64,000 nucleotides of DNA from Chloroflexota bacterium (GTDB lineage Bacteria > Chloroflexota > Anaerolineae > Anaerolineales > Villigracilaceae). The stretch lies in NCBI GenBank assembly GCA_016234485.1, contig JACRBL010000055.1:151851-215850 (forward strand), read 5' to 3'. The translations under genes and the position numbers were made by a program. The notes beneath the pieces were generated by a model. That model was given only the letters and a program-made list of their open reading frames with translations, did not search any database and had not been told where the DNA came from. Positions 25,583-34,910 of the stretch are shown here, in pieces (positions within the stretch are counted from its first letter, which is position 1; every line of letters starts with the position of its first letter).

Positions 25583-26461
25583 TTATTTCACTGCGCTGAC
25601 GATCCCCGCCACGTGTGCGGGTGTGGAACCGCAACAGCCGCCCACGATCTGTGCGCCTGCTTTCACGTACCTTTTTGCGAAGGCGCCCATCTCTTCGGGC
25701 GTGATTTTATACAGCGCTTGCTCGTCGGGTCCCATTTCGGGCAGGCCGGCGTTTGGCTTGGCCCACAGGATCGCTTCGGGAGCGGCGGCTTTGTATTCCT
25801 TGATAATCGCTTCCATGTTTTCGAGCGTGGTTCCGCAATTTGCGCCGATGACATTCGCGCCTGCTCCGAAAAACGCCGACGTCACCTGCGCGGGCTTCGT
25901 CCCCATCATCGTGCGGACGCCGCGGTCGTAACTGAACGAGACCACGATGGGGAGGTCGGTGACGCGACGCGCGCCCTCCAACGCGGACTTGGCCTCGTCG
26001 AGCGCGAACATCGTTTCGATCACCAGCAAATCCACGCCACCTTCGGCCAGGGCTTTGGCCTGCTCTTCAAAGGTCGCGGCCACTTCGTCCGTGGTGGCGG
26101 GGCCGTAGGGTTTGAGCAGGAGTCCAGTCGGGCCGAGCGAGCCAGCCACGAGGACGTTCGAGCGTTTGGACGCAGCCTTGCGCGCGATTTCGGCGGCGCG
26201 CTGGTTGATCTCGGCCACGCGTTGCGCTAGCGGAGATTCGCGAAGGCGCAGGCGCGTCCCGCCGAAGGTGCAGGTCAGGATGATGTCTGAGCCGGCGTCC
26301 ACAAAACTTTCCGCAAGCGCTTGAATCTTTTCGGGTTGATCCAAAACCCAGGTTTCGGGCGTTTGCCCTGAAACCAAACCGACTTTCTGCAAGTTTGTTC
26401 CCGTTGCCCCGTCTGCCACCAGAATTTCCCCGCTTTGCAAGCGTTCAAGAAAACCAGCCAT
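25583..26461 (-). CDS. Homocysteine S-methyltransferase-domain protein
   Basis: A 292-residue protein starting MAGFLERLQSGEILVADGAT; GGAGGG lies six bases before the ATG at 26461. The zinc site is visible as GANCGT (about 198-203) and GGCCGSTPAH near the C terminus, giving the three Cys ligands of the homocysteine-binding family. The enzymes transfer a methyl group to homocysteine from S-methylmethionine, betaine or, as part of MetH, methylcobalamin. With only this domain present the methyl donor is unknown. It stands alone with its own terminator. Confidence 0.85.
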   Translation of the reverse strand: MAGFLERLQSGEILVADGATGTNLQKVGLVSGQTPETWVLDQPEKIQALAESFVDAGSDIILTCTFGGTRLRLRESPLAQRVAEINQRAAEIARKAASKRSNVLVAGSLGPTGLLLKPYGPATTDEVAATFEEQAKALAEGGVDLLVIETMFALDEAKSALEGARRVTDLPIVVSFSYDRGVRTMMGTKPAQVTSAFFGAGANVIGANCGTTLENMEAIIKEYKAAAPEAILWAKPNAGLPEMGPDEQALYKITPEEMGAFAKRYVKAGAQIVGGCCGSTPAHVAGIVSAVK

Positions 26462-26509
26462 GCGGCCCTCCAAAAGTTTGATGGCGTGAGTATACCAAAG
26501 GAAGGGAAT

Positions 26510-27445
26510 TTACAAATTTTGCAACACACTCCTCAGCCAATCGAAAACAATCGAACTCACGCGGTCATTCGGCATCCCAAATTCGCTCATGATCTGCCCG
26601 TGCGTTTTTTCTGTGGCGGGCAATAGCGTGGACGGAATGCCTGCCTCTTGTAACGCTTTGTAAAATTCGTTGGAAAAGTAAACGCGGGTTGTTTTTTCGC
26701 CTGTGTACGCGATCAGAAACGGCGGAATCTTCTTGCCCGCTTTAACGTGAGTCAATGGAGACATCTTCTTAAGAAATTCAGGATCTGTGCCGAAGGCCTC
26801 GGTGTAAACCTCCCCGGTTCCCTTTGGCAGGTTGGTGACCAATGTGTGCAGGTCATACGTCTGCGTATCCAGCGAGACGATGCCTTTGATGTCTGTCAGC
26901 GCGAGGCCTTCGGCTTTCAGGTATATTTCGTCTGTGCCAAGTAGGGACACAAGATGCGCGCCGGCGGAATGTCCCATTAAAAAGATGCGCGCGGGGTTGC
27001 CGCCATATTTACTGATGTTTTCCTTCGTCCAGGCCACGGCGCGGGCGACGTCCTGCATTTGTTGATTTGTGCGGACTTCGGGAATCAGGCGGTAGTTGAT
27101 CGAGAGCAGAATAAATCCATTTTGATTGTAGGCTTGCGCCATCACGTCCACTCCCGACTTGTCGCCGCGGAACCAGCCACCGCCGTGGACGAAGATCATC
27201 ACGGGGGATGATTGCGCGTCGGCCACGGGATAGATGTCCAGACTGAGGCTGTTTTTGCGTTCGGTCGCTTCGTCGCTGTAACGGACGTTGAGGACGGGCG
27301 CGGCAGACGCGGACGCCGGCGCGGGGACAGTCAGTGCGGGTGTGGGTGGCGCTTGGGTGGCGCGGCCCGCCGAAGGTCCGCGCGAGAGGCGGCAGGATGT
27401 CGTCAGCAGGAGAACGGTCAGAGTCAAAATTGTCATGCGTTTCAT
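26510..27445 (-). CDS. Lipoprotein esterase, alpha/beta hydrolase (BD-FAE-like)
   Basis: A 311-residue hydrolase with a signal peptide and a lipobox-like TTSC (Cys18), followed by a Pro/Ala-rich linker to about residue 50. The oxyanion motif is HGGGWFRGDK, the nucleophile elbow GHSAGAHL, and a likely catalytic His lies in KTHGQIM near the C terminus. It probably acts as a carboxylesterase at the outer face of the membrane; the substrate is unknown. Confidence 0.82.
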   Translation of the reverse strand: MKRMTILTLTVLLLTTSCRLSRGPSAGRATQAPPTPALTVPAPASASAAPVLNVRYSDEATERKNSLSLDIYPVADAQSSPVMIFVHGGGWFRGDKSGVDVMAQAYNQNGFILLSINYRLIPEVRTNQQMQDVARAVAWTKENISKYGGNPARIFLMGHSAGAHLVSLLGTDEIYLKAEGLALTDIKGIVSLDTQTYDLHTLVTNLPKGTGEVYTEAFGTDPEFLKKMSPLTHVKAGKKIPPFLIAYTGEKTTRVYFSNEFYKALQEAGIPSTLLPATEKTHGQIMSEFGMPNDRVSSIVFDWLRSVLQNL

Positions 27446-27508
27446 GAGGCGAATTATCCCATTTCAAAATGAGCGCACGTTAAATCCAAAACGGGATAAA
27501 ATTGCGCC

Positions 27509-28942
27509 ATGCCAAAAACAATCAACGTGATGTTTCTCGCGGCGGAAGCTGAGCCGTTTGTAAAAGTGGGCGGACTTGGTGACGTTTCGAGCGCCCTTTC
27601 GAGCGCCCTGCGAAATTTGCCTGCTGACGTGCGCGGCGATTCCAACCTGGACGTGAGGCTGGTTCTGCCACATCATTCCGTGATCAAAACGGACGCGCGT
27701 CCGCTGGCGTTTTATTCCATCGAGCGCGGCGGCAAAGAATTGACAGTGCAAGTTTCGGAAACATCGCTCAATAGCATGCCCGTTTATTTGCTGGGCGGCG
27801 AACCGATCAGCTCGGTGGGTTCGGTGTATTCTTCAAACGCCGCAGTGGACGCGGAGAAGTATGCGTTCTTTTCGCTGGCCGCGCTGGAACTGCCGCGCGC
27901 TCTGAATTGGAACGTGGACGTTTTGCACGCGCACGATTGGCACACCGCGCTGGCCGTGTACGCGCTATTGCTGAAACGCTGGAGCGGGGAAATGAAGGGT
28001 GTGGCTTCGGTGCTGACGCTTCACAACCTGCCCTTCATGGGCGCGGACATGACCGAGACCCTGGCTTCCTATAAAATTCCTGTGGCGCAATCTGACCTGC
28101 CTGATTGGGCGCGCGCCATGCCCCTGCCACTGGGACTCTTTTCTGCCGACGCGGTGGTGGCGGTTTCGCCCACGTACGCGCAGGAAATTTTGACTCCCAT
28201 CTTTGGTTGCGGATTGGAAGATTTTATTCATCGTCATCGCGAAGTGCTGCACGGAATTGTGAACGGCATTGACGCGACCTCCTTCGACCCGTCCACCGAT
28301 AAAGCGCTTCCTTTTCAATATACCGCCGAAAATCCCGCCATTCGCGAGAAAAATAAAACCGCCTTGCAGGAAAAATTGGGACTGCCCGTTGACCCCGTCT
28401 CGCCGATGCTGGCGATGGTGGGGCGCATGGATCGTCAAAAAGGCGTTGATCTCTCGCTGGACGTTTTGCGAAAACTAACCGACATTCCCTGGCAATTTGT
28501 TTTGCTAGGCACGGGCGACCCCGCACTCGAGGAGCAGGCTCGTAAATTGCAGACCGAGTATCCTGGCCGCGTGCGCGTGGAGTTGCGCTACGACGGCGCG
28601 CTGGCGCGTCAGATCTACGCGGGCGCGGATATGTTGCTCATGCCCTCGCGTTACGAACCTTGCGGCCTCGCGCAGATGATCGCCATGCGCTACGGATGCC
28701 TGCCCATCGTCCATGTGACGGGCGGCTTGAGCGACACCGTTACCGATGAGACAGGTTTCCGCTTCAAGACCGCCTCGCCGCGTTCGTTGCGGACGGCGGT
28801 TGTCAAGGCGCTCACGGCTTATCCCGATCGAGCGCGTTGGCGCATCATGCAACAAGCCGCGATGCGCGTTGATTTTTCGTGGGATAAATCGGCGCGGCAA
28901 TATTTTGAGTTGTATCAAAAGTTGCTCGAAAAATCTGTGTGA
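27509..28942 (+). CDS. glgA: Glycogen (starch) synthase GlgA
   Basis: A 477-residue GT5 glycosyltransferase. It begins INVMFLAAEAEPFVKVGGLG; KVGGLGDV is the sugar-nucleotide binding loop. The C-terminal GT-B domain has PSRYEPCGLAQMIAMRYG, with the conserved Glu, and VTGGLSDTV. It extends alpha-1,4-glucan from ADP-glucose. A TAAAAT hexamer (27497-27502) lies only six bases before the ATG, which would make the mRNA nearly leaderless if it is the -10 element. The next gene, a 4-alpha-glucanotransferase, fits a role in glycogen metabolism. Confidence 0.92.
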   Translation: MPKTINVMFLAAEAEPFVKVGGLGDVSSALSSALRNLPADVRGDSNLDVRLVLPHHSVIKTDARPLAFYSIERGGKELTVQVSETSLNSMPVYLLGGEPISSVGSVYSSNAAVDAEKYAFFSLAALELPRALNWNVDVLHAHDWHTALAVYALLLKRWSGEMKGVASVLTLHNLPFMGADMTETLASYKIPVAQSDLPDWARAMPLPLGLFSADAVVAVSPTYAQEILTPIFGCGLEDFIHRHREVLHGIVNGIDATSFDPSTDKALPFQYTAENPAIREKNKTALQEKLGLPVDPVSPMLAMVGRMDRQKGVDLSLDVLRKLTDIPWQFVLLGTGDPALEEQARKLQTEYPGRVRVELRYDGALARQIYAGADMLLMPSRYEPCGLAQMIAMRYGCLPIVHVTGGLSDTVTDETGFRFKTASPRSLRTAVVKALTAYPDRARWRIMQQAAMRVDFSWDKSARQYFELYQKLLEKSV

Positions 28943-28982
28943 AAAAATAATTTCGGTGATTCATTTTCTTCTCTGATTATCC

Positions 28983-29093
28983 GTCATTGCGAGCGCTCTT
29001 CCCTGGCGCCGCCCGCCAGGGCAGGTGTGCGAAGCAATCCCCGCCACGTCGAGGAGACTGCTTCGTCGAGAAGATCGCCCTCCTCGCAGTGAC
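28983..29093. repeat. Palindromic element, GAAGCAATC/GATTGCTTC family, long copy
   Basis: It starts GTCATTGCGAGCGCTCTTCC and ends ATCGCCCTCCTCGCAGTGAC. An extra hairpin CCCTGGCG/CGCCAGGG is inserted in the left half. It lies between glgA and malQ. Confidence 0.8.
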
Positions 29094-29137
29094 GGAGGAC
29101 TTTCTATAATAATCCTCAAATTGGTGATACACGAACA

Positions 29138-30658
29138 ATGAAATTTCAACGCTCCAACGGCATTCTCCTTCATCCCTCCAGCCTGCCAGGCCCCTACGGC
29201 ATCGGCGATCTCGGCCCCGAGGCCTTTCGCTTCGTGGATTTCCTCGCCGATAGCGGCGTCGGTCTTTGGCAGGTGCTTCCACTCGGCCCCACGGGTTATG
29301 GCGATTCGCCCTACCAATGTTTCTCGGCCTTCGCGGGCAACCCCTACCTCATCAGCCCCGACTTTCTTTTGCGCGACGATTACCTACACCCCAACGACCT
29401 GATCGAGAAGACGAACTTCCCCGCCCGCAAAGTGGACTTTGGCCGACTCATCCCGTGGAAGTTAAACCTGCTCGAACGCGCCTACCTTCGCTTCAACTCC
29501 GACCCTTCGACTTCGCTCAGGACAAGCCCCGCGCGGGATCGCTCCGCCTTTGACATTTTCTGCGCCGACGCGTCCTCCTGGCTCGACGACTTCGCGCTCT
29601 TCATGGCGATCAAAGAATCGCACGGCGGCGGTGGTTGGGGCGGCTGGCCTGCCCCGCTTCGTACGCGCGAACCGTCCGCGCTCGCGCAGGCCCGCGCCGA
29701 CTTGTCCGATTCGATCCAGCGCTTCAAGTTCTATCAATTCCTCTTCTTCCAACAATGGAAAGAGTTGCGCGCGCACGCCAACACGCGCGGCGTCAAGATC
29801 GTTGGCGATATTCCCATCTTCGTCGCCTACGACTCCGCCGATGCCTGGGCCAACCCCGAGCTATTCTTCTTCGATGCGGATGGACGTCCCACCGTGGTGG
29901 CGGGCGTCCCACCCGATGGTTTCTCCCCGACAGGGCAACTGTGGGGCAATCCGCTTTACAACTGGCCGAAGCACAAAGAGACGGGTTTCGCTTGGTGGCT
30001 GGCGCGCTTCCGTGCCACCCTCGCGCAAGTGGACATCATCCGCCTCGACCACTTCCGCGGCTTCGCGGGCTATTACGAAATCCCCGCGACGGATTCCACT
30101 GCCGAACATGGCCGCTGGGTCTCCGCGCTGGGGCAGGATTTATTCGCAGCCATGCAACAATCGCTCGGCGAACTTCCCATCCTCGCGGAGGACCTCGGCC
30201 TCATCACTGATGACGTGGTTGCCCTGCGCGATGGCTTTGGCTTCCCAGGGATGAAGATTATCCAATTCGCGTTTTCTGGCCCCGACAACCCCTTCCTGCC
30301 GCATTGCTTCAATGAGAATTTCGTCGCGTACACGGGCGTCCACGATAACGACACCACGCGCGGCTGGTACGAATCCGCGTCCGAACACGAGCGCGAGTTC
30401 GCCCTGCGCTATCTTGGACTGAAGGCCACCAAAAGCATGGCGAAAGAATTTCCCGCGCATCTCATCCGTGCCGCCTGGGCTTCGGTGGCCGTCTTTGCCA
30501 TCGCGCCGATGCAGGATTTCCTCGCCCTCGGCGGCGAAGCGCGCTTCAACTTCCCATCCCGTCTCGGCGGCAACTGGGACTGGCGCATGGACTCGTCCGC
30601 GCTGACGGATGAACTGCGCGACCGAATCCGTGAGTTGAATTATTTGTATCAGAGGTAA
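29138..30658 (+). CDS. malQ: 4-alpha-glucanotransferase (amylomaltase)
   Basis: A 506-residue GH77 enzyme that moves alpha-1,4-glucan segments between chains. It begins FQRSNGILLHPSSLPGPYGI, the family start, and has IIRLDHFRGFAGYY with the nucleophile Asp, LAEDLG with the acid/base Glu, and YTGVHDNDTTRGW. A TATAAT lies at 29105-29110, 28 bases upstream of the ATG. Residues around 123-132 (DPSTSLRTSP) are encoded by a copy of a known-looking repeat with TTCGACTTCGCTCAGGAC and are probably an insertion in a surface loop. It lies between glgA and a CooC-like gene. Confidence 0.92.
   Translation: MKFQRSNGILLHPSSLPGPYGIGDLGPEAFRFVDFLADSGVGLWQVLPLGPTGYGDSPYQCFSAFAGNPYLISPDFLLRDDYLHPNDLIEKTNFPARKVDFGRLIPWKLNLLERAYLRFNSDPSTSLRTSPARDRSAFDIFCADASSWLDDFALFMAIKESHGGGGWGGWPAPLRTREPSALAQARADLSDSIQRFKFYQFLFFQQWKELRAHANTRGVKIVGDIPIFVAYDSADAWANPELFFFDADGRPTVVAGVPPDGFSPTGQLWGNPLYNWPKHKETGFAWWLARFRATLAQVDIIRLDHFRGFAGYYEIPATDSTAEHGRWVSALGQDLFAAMQQSLGELPILAEDLGLITDDVVALRDGFGFPGMKIIQFAFSGPDNPFLPHCFNENFVAYTGVHDNDTTRGWYESASEHEREFALRYLGLKATKSMAKEFPAHLIRAAWASVAVFAIAPMQDFLALGGEARFNFPSRLGGNWDWRMDSSALTDELRDRIRELNYLYQR
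29503..29530. repeat. TTCGACTTCGCTCAG-type repeat inside malQ
   Basis: CCCTTCGACTTCGCTCAGGA followed by CAAGCCCC. The word TTCGACTTCGCTCAGGACAA is a typical spreading repeat of such genomes; here it is in frame and encodes about DPSTSLRTSP. Confidence 0.6.
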
Positions 30659-30664
30659 CTTTCC

Positions 30665-31456
30665 ATGACAACCACAATAGCGCTCGCAGGCAAAGGCGGG
30701 GTCGGCAAGACCACCGTCTCAGGCATGGTCATCAAATGGCTGGCGCAAAACCAGCCTGGAAGCATCCTCGCCATCGACGCGGACCCGTCCAGCAACCTCA
30801 ACATGGTGCTTGGCCTCGACCTCGAATGGACGGTCGGCGACATCCGCGAAGATATGCTCGATCAAGTCAAGTCCTCGCTGACAACAGGCGGCGCGGCCAT
30901 GGGGACTCTCGCGGGCGGCATGAACAAGCGCGAATACCTGGACTATCACGTCCAGTCTGCGCTGGCCGAAGGTTCGCGCTTCGACTTGATCGCCATGGGA
31001 CGCGGCGAGGGGCAGGGGTGCTACTGTGCGGTCAACCACAACCTGCGCGAAGTCATTGATGGGATGAGCAAACACTACGCATACGTGGTCATTGACAACG
31101 AAGCCGGCATGGAACATCTCTCGCGGCGGACAACGCGCGACGTTCAGCATCTGCTCATCGTCAGCGACCCCACCCAACGTGGGCTGGTTGCAGCCCAGCG
31201 CATCGCCGATATGCGTCACGAGTTGGGCATCCACATTGAGAACGCGCATCTCATCCTCAACCGTCTCCCCGCCGAAATGCCCGCCGACCTGCAAACCTTC
31301 GTGGAAAAAATGGACGTGCCGCTACTGGGAACCATCCCCGCGGATATGGAACTGACCTCCTTCGAGTTTTCGGGCAAACCGCTTGTGGACTTGCCCGACT
31401 CGTCGCCCGTCTATCAGGCCGTTTCGGCGATGATGGGAAAGATTCTCAAAATCTGA
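30665..31456 (+). CDS. CooC/AcsF-like nickel-insertion ATPase
   Basis: A 263-residue P-loop ATPase of the MinD/ParA/Mrp superclass. The deviant Walker A is GKGGVGKTTVSG at residues 9-20. GRGEGQGCYCAVNHNLRE near residue 116 carries the Cys-x-Cys pair used by CooC proteins to bind metal at the dimer interface, and YVVIDNEAGMEHLSRRT is Walker B. Such proteins help nickel enter carbon monoxide dehydrogenase or acetyl-CoA synthase. No such enzyme is in the window. A second, diverged copy lies at 55611. The gene begins six bases after malQ ends. Confidence 0.85.
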   Translation: MTTTIALAGKGGVGKTTVSGMVIKWLAQNQPGSILAIDADPSSNLNMVLGLDLEWTVGDIREDMLDQVKSSLTTGGAAMGTLAGGMNKREYLDYHVQSALAEGSRFDLIAMGRGEGQGCYCAVNHNLREVIDGMSKHYAYVVIDNEAGMEHLSRRTTRDVQHLLIVSDPTQRGLVAAQRIADMRHELGIHIENAHLILNRLPAEMPADLQTFVEKMDVPLLGTIPADMELTSFEFSGKPLVDLPDSSPVYQAVSAMMGKILKI

Positions 31457-31490
31457 TTGTAGCCGTGTAAAAACAAATCCCGTGTTTCTT

Positions 31491-31507
31491 CAGCAGTTGT
31501 ACTGCTG
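31491..31507. repeat. CAGCAGTTGTACTGCTG palindrome
   Basis: A 17-base perfect palindrome of the AGCAGTTGNACTGC family in the 73-base gap before the acyltransferase gene. Confidence 0.65.
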
Positions 31508-31529
31508 ATTTGAAAGATTCATCCCCTCA

Positions 31530-32960
31530 ATGAAAAAAATTGACCAATTAACCTCCACGCGCATCCTGGCTTCGTTGCTGATTGTTTTTCATCACCTCGG
31601 CGCGATGGAAATTCCCGTCCTTGCGCCGCTGGTTTCGCTGGCTGTTTACGCCATCAGTTTCTTCTTTGTGCTTTCGGGATTCGTGATGACGATCGTTTAT
31701 TTTCACCCCGACCGCCCGTTCTCATTCCGTGATTTTTGGGTGGCGCGCATCTCACGCATCTTCCCTGTCTATCTATTTTCCTTCGCGCTGACCTGCATCT
31801 ACTACGCAGACGTTTTGAGCAAATTGAAATGGAGCGAATACCTGGCGAGCGCCTTCCTCCTCCAGGCCTGGATTCCCGAATACGCCCTCACCATGAATTT
31901 CCCCGCCTGGACGCTCGTGGTCGAGATGTTCTTTTATCTTATTTTCCCGCTGGTTATTTACCTGTTTCGGCGCGCTCCAGCCAGCCGTTTGATTTGGGCC
32001 TCGTTGATCGTTTGGATTTTTATTCAAGCCCTGCGGCAAATCATCATCCACGGCTCGTTTGCGGTCCACGCGAATTTCGTCCCGCATTTCCCGCTATTTC
32101 ACATGGACGCTTTCCTGCTCGGCATGGCCGCGGGGATGTGGTACCTCAAGGTGGGGCGGATGCTTCAACTTAGCCAACGTACGATTTCCGTCATCATGTT
32201 TTCCTGCCTGACCTTCTTCCTCGCCATGCACTTTCTCGGCGCGACACAGTTCTTCGGTTCGTTCCACGGCTTCTTCTCTCCCTTGTTTGCCGTCATCATT
32301 TTGATGCTGACATTCGATCAATCCCTCGTCACTCGCGTGCTGACCTGGAAGCCGCTGGTACTCCTGGGCGAATCGAGTTACGCGTTGTACATCATTCATG
32401 TTCCACTGCTGTGGTTCTTTGGCGGCGCGCTTGGCGCGTTTGGATTGAATCCATCGCCTTTCCTCAATTTTGGCATGTACCTTCCGCTGGCCCTGCTCCT
32501 CTCCGTTCTTGTATTTCGCCTGGTGGAATGGCCCGCGCAGGATTGGCTCCGCAAGAATCCCCAAATGCTGACCGTAATCCTGATAGATGCCGTGTTGATT
32601 GTCGCGGCGATCGCTCTCGCCTACCTTGCCCGCGTCGGGTTGAACCTTCGTCACTACGAACGTGAGATTAACTTTTCGATCCGTGCTGGACTTCCCCTCG
32701 TCATCTTTTCCCTGATCCTTTTTCGCTTCTATCGTCCTTTCGGCGGGGTGACCGTCCAGTGGGCGCTGGTCAACCTCGCCGCGCCGCTTCTGCTCGCCTC
32801 TGCCGCGCTCTGGGGCGCGTTGACCGTCGCGAAAAGCGCGGGTTGGATCACATCCTTCCCGCGCACGTTTCTGCCGATCAATCTCGTTTTGATGTTTGGT
32901 TTTCTTTTTCTCTCCCGCTATGGGATAAAACGCTGGCGCCCATCGTGGGGCACGCGCTAG
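31530..32960 (+). CDS. Acyltransferase 3 family membrane protein (OafA-like)
   Basis: A 476-residue membrane protein with ten or more helices. The start QLTSTRILASLLIVFHHLG holds the conserved Arg and His pair of the family, and FFFVLSGFVMTIVY is the typical second helix. These proteins O-acylate sugars of surface polymers or lipids. The C-terminal 130 residues are additional helices. The last four bases overlap the end of the convergent zinc-ribbon gene. Confidence 0.85.
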   Translation: MKKIDQLTSTRILASLLIVFHHLGAMEIPVLAPLVSLAVYAISFFFVLSGFVMTIVYFHPDRPFSFRDFWVARISRIFPVYLFSFALTCIYYADVLSKLKWSEYLASAFLLQAWIPEYALTMNFPAWTLVVEMFFYLIFPLVIYLFRRAPASRLIWASLIVWIFIQALRQIIIHGSFAVHANFVPHFPLFHMDAFLLGMAAGMWYLKVGRMLQLSQRTISVIMFSCLTFFLAMHFLGATQFFGSFHGFFSPLFAVIILMLTFDQSLVTRVLTWKPLVLLGESSYALYIIHVPLLWFFGGALGAFGLNPSPFLNFGMYLPLALLLSVLVFRLVEWPAQDWLRKNPQMLTVILIDAVLIVAAIALAYLARVGLNLRHYEREINFSIRAGLPLVIFSLILFRFYRPFGGVTVQWALVNLAAPLLLASAALWGALTVAKSAGWITSFPRTFLPINLVLMFGFLFLSRYGIKRWRPSWGTR

Positions 32961-33541
32961 GTTGCCTTCCCGCAATTAGGACAAGTCGCTTCGCTGTGTA
33001 AAATCGCGAACCCGCAATGACGGCATGTTTTGGGTTGCGCCTTGCCAAGCGGCGCGCCGCAGGCAATACAAGTCGCCTCGCCTACGGGATTGGCCGCGTG
33101 GCAGTACGAGCAAGTGACGCGCTTCAATCGTTCCGAAAGTTCGTGCGAAGCGCCTGCGGTTTTTGCGGCGCGTTCCACCGTCTTCCAGATCGTTTCGGGG
33201 AGTTGCAAATTCTCAAGGTCCTGCGCGATATCGTCAATGCGGCCAATCAACGAGAGCGGATTTTTCAACGCGGTCAACGCGCTCCAACCCAGGCTGGCCG
33301 CCGTTCCCATCCAGGCTTGTTGCCCCATCTCGATCATCACACCGTCAGGCGCGTCCTCGATCGTAACGGTCAGCGCGGTTTGCCCGCCCGATTGCGCGCC
33401 AGGCCGCGAGCCGATCTGCACGAACATTTTGTCGCTCGTGCCAAAGGTCTGCGCGCTGGTGTTGGTGCGGTTAAATTCTGCCAGCAGGATCTGCGCCACG
33501 TCCACAGGCGTGATCTTTCCGTGAAAAAATCGTCGTTTCAT
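32957..33541 (-). CDS. Zinc-ribbon protein of unknown function
   Basis: A 194-residue protein from the ATG at 33541 (another ATG lies at 33550). Residues 1-135 form a globular domain with no recognised family; the C-terminal 50 residues hold two zinc ribbons, CSYCHAANPVGEATCIACG and CRHCGFAILHSEATCPNCG. It may bind partner proteins or RNA. A self-complementary ATTATAAT at 33549-33556 lies directly upstream and could serve as the -10 element for this gene and its divergent neighbour. Confidence 0.65.
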   Translation of the reverse strand: MKRRFFHGKITPVDVAQILLAEFNRTNTSAQTFGTSDKMFVQIGSRPGAQSGGQTALTVTIEDAPDGVMIEMGQQAWMGTAASLGWSALTALKNPLSLIGRIDDIAQDLENLQLPETIWKTVERAAKTAGASHELSERLKRVTCSYCHAANPVGEATCIACGAPLGKAQPKTCRHCGFAILHSEATCPNCGKAT

Positions 33542-33588
33542 GTTTTGCATTATAATCTTCTTTACATCCTTTGATAGAGACTACGAAT

Positions 33589-34212
33589 ATGAATCGATTC
33601 CGTTTCACGCGACCGCTCGCGTCTTTCCTGACGTTGGCCGCGTTCGCTTTTTCTTTTGCCTTGTCCTCGCCGACGTCTGTCCGCGCACAGGGGCTGGTCT
33701 CGTGCGCCGCGTCGGCGGGCGCACTCGGCGGGACGTACGTTACAGTCAACAGCGACCAGGCCCAGGTCAACGTGCGAAGCGGGCCGAATTCGTATCTGTA
33801 CGATAAGGTCGGTATCCTGTTGACATTTGAGTCCGCGCCCGCGCTTGGACGTTCGCCAGGCGGCGATTGGATTCAGATTTCCTGCCCCGCCGCGTACGGA
33901 GGTTCGGGCTGGGTCTACGCCGCCAACGTGACGTTGACCGCCTCCGCGGACTTGCCCGTGGTTGCCATCCCTGTCACCGTCACGCCCGAAGTCACCTCCA
34001 CTATTGATCCCGCGTTGGCGGCAGCGTTTCCGCCCGTTCAGCCCACCGTTGCGCGTTTGCCCACGTTCACGCCCGCCGCATCCCAGCCGATTCCCGTTTT
34101 CACCGAGACGCCAGTTCAACCTTTGGAAAATAATTTCAACGGGATTTTGATCATTGCCGTTGCCGCGCTCGGCGCAATCATCCTGCTGGCCTCATTTTTT
34201 ATTCGACGTTGA
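33589..34212 (+). CDS. Secreted SH3b-domain protein with C-terminal membrane helix
   Basis: A 207-residue protein. Residues 1-30 are a signal peptide ending SVRAQ. A bacterial SH3 domain covers about 45-120, with VNSDQAQVNVRSGPNSYLYD as its start. A Pro/Thr-rich stretch (130-175) and a final hydrophobic helix with FIRR anchor follow. SH3b domains bind peptidoglycan or other surface ligands. The next gene is a paralogue with the same layout. A TATAAT lies at 33551-33556. Confidence 0.75.
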   Translation: MNRFRFTRPLASFLTLAAFAFSFALSSPTSVRAQGLVSCAASAGALGGTYVTVNSDQAQVNVRSGPNSYLYDKVGILLTFESAPALGRSPGGDWIQISCPAAYGGSGWVYAANVTLTASADLPVVAIPVTVTPEVTSTIDPALAAAFPPVQPTVARLPTFTPAASQPIPVFTETPVQPLENNFNGILIIAVAALGAIILLASFFIRR

Positions 34213-34219
34213 GTTCACG

Positions 34220-34840
34220 ATGACTTCCCGTTTTTATAAAATCTCCGCGGCGCTGTTGATCGTTTTGGGTGGATTGTTTCTTGTTTTCCTCACGCCCACC
34301 GCACACACTGTCCTCGCGCAACAACCGACCGGCTCCGTCCCAACCGTGACGGGCACGCCTCTCGGTCCGTATGTCATCGTCAACTCGGATGTGGATTTTG
34401 TGAACGTGCGAACGGGGCCAAGCGAATATTTTTATCCCAAAATCGGAATCCTGATGCGCGGGCAAACCGCATCAGCCCTGGCGCGTTCGCCAGATTTATC
34501 CTGGATCCAAATTCGTTACATCGGCGTGCCTGGCAACGTGGGCTGGATTTACGCCCCCAATGTTCGCCTCGTCTCGTCTGGGTTTTTGACCATCGTGGAG
34601 CCGCCTCCCACATCCACGCCGCCCGCGACGCCTACCATTAACCCCACGCTGGTATCCGCGTTTGTCGCGCCGCAAACGCCAACGCGCCTGCCGACCTTTA
34701 CGCCTCCCGTCCTCGTGGAAAATCCCGTTTTTTCCGATGTCTCCGAAACGCCATCGCGCATCCCGCTTGGGTTGATCGTCCTCTCGCTGGGATTCATCGG
34801 AGCCTTGATCGCAATTTTCTCGCTCCTGCGCGGTAGGTAA
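34220..34840 (+). CDS. Secreted SH3b-domain protein, paralogue of the preceding gene
   Basis: A 206-residue protein starting at the ATG at 34220, seven bases after the previous stop. Signal peptide to about residue 32, SH3b domain (VNSDVDFVNVRTGPSEYFYP), Pro/Thr-rich linker with the shared words RLPTFTPP, and a C-terminal helix ending RGR. The pair probably arose by duplication. Function unknown beyond a cell-surface location. Confidence 0.75.
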   Translation: MTSRFYKISAALLIVLGGLFLVFLTPTAHTVLAQQPTGSVPTVTGTPLGPYVIVNSDVDFVNVRTGPSEYFYPKIGILMRGQTASALARSPDLSWIQIRYIGVPGNVGWIYAPNVRLVSSGFLTIVEPPPTSTPPATPTINPTLVSAFVAPQTPTRLPTFTPPVLVENPVFSDVSETPSRIPLGLIVLSLGFIGALIAIFSLLRGR

Positions 34841-34846
34841 AAAAAA

Positions 34847-34868
34847 GAGACCGTCAGAAGACGGTCTC
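34847..34868 (-). terminator. Intrinsic terminator, first of a duplicated pair
   Basis: GAGACCGTC (34847-34855) pairs with GACGGTCTC (34860-34868) around AGAA. The A-run just before it gives a U-run on the minus strand, so it acts mainly for minus-strand transcripts. Confidence 0.65.
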
Positions 34869-34910
34869 GATTGTTCATCCAGCAGTGCAACTGCCGTTAG
34901 AACAAGATAA

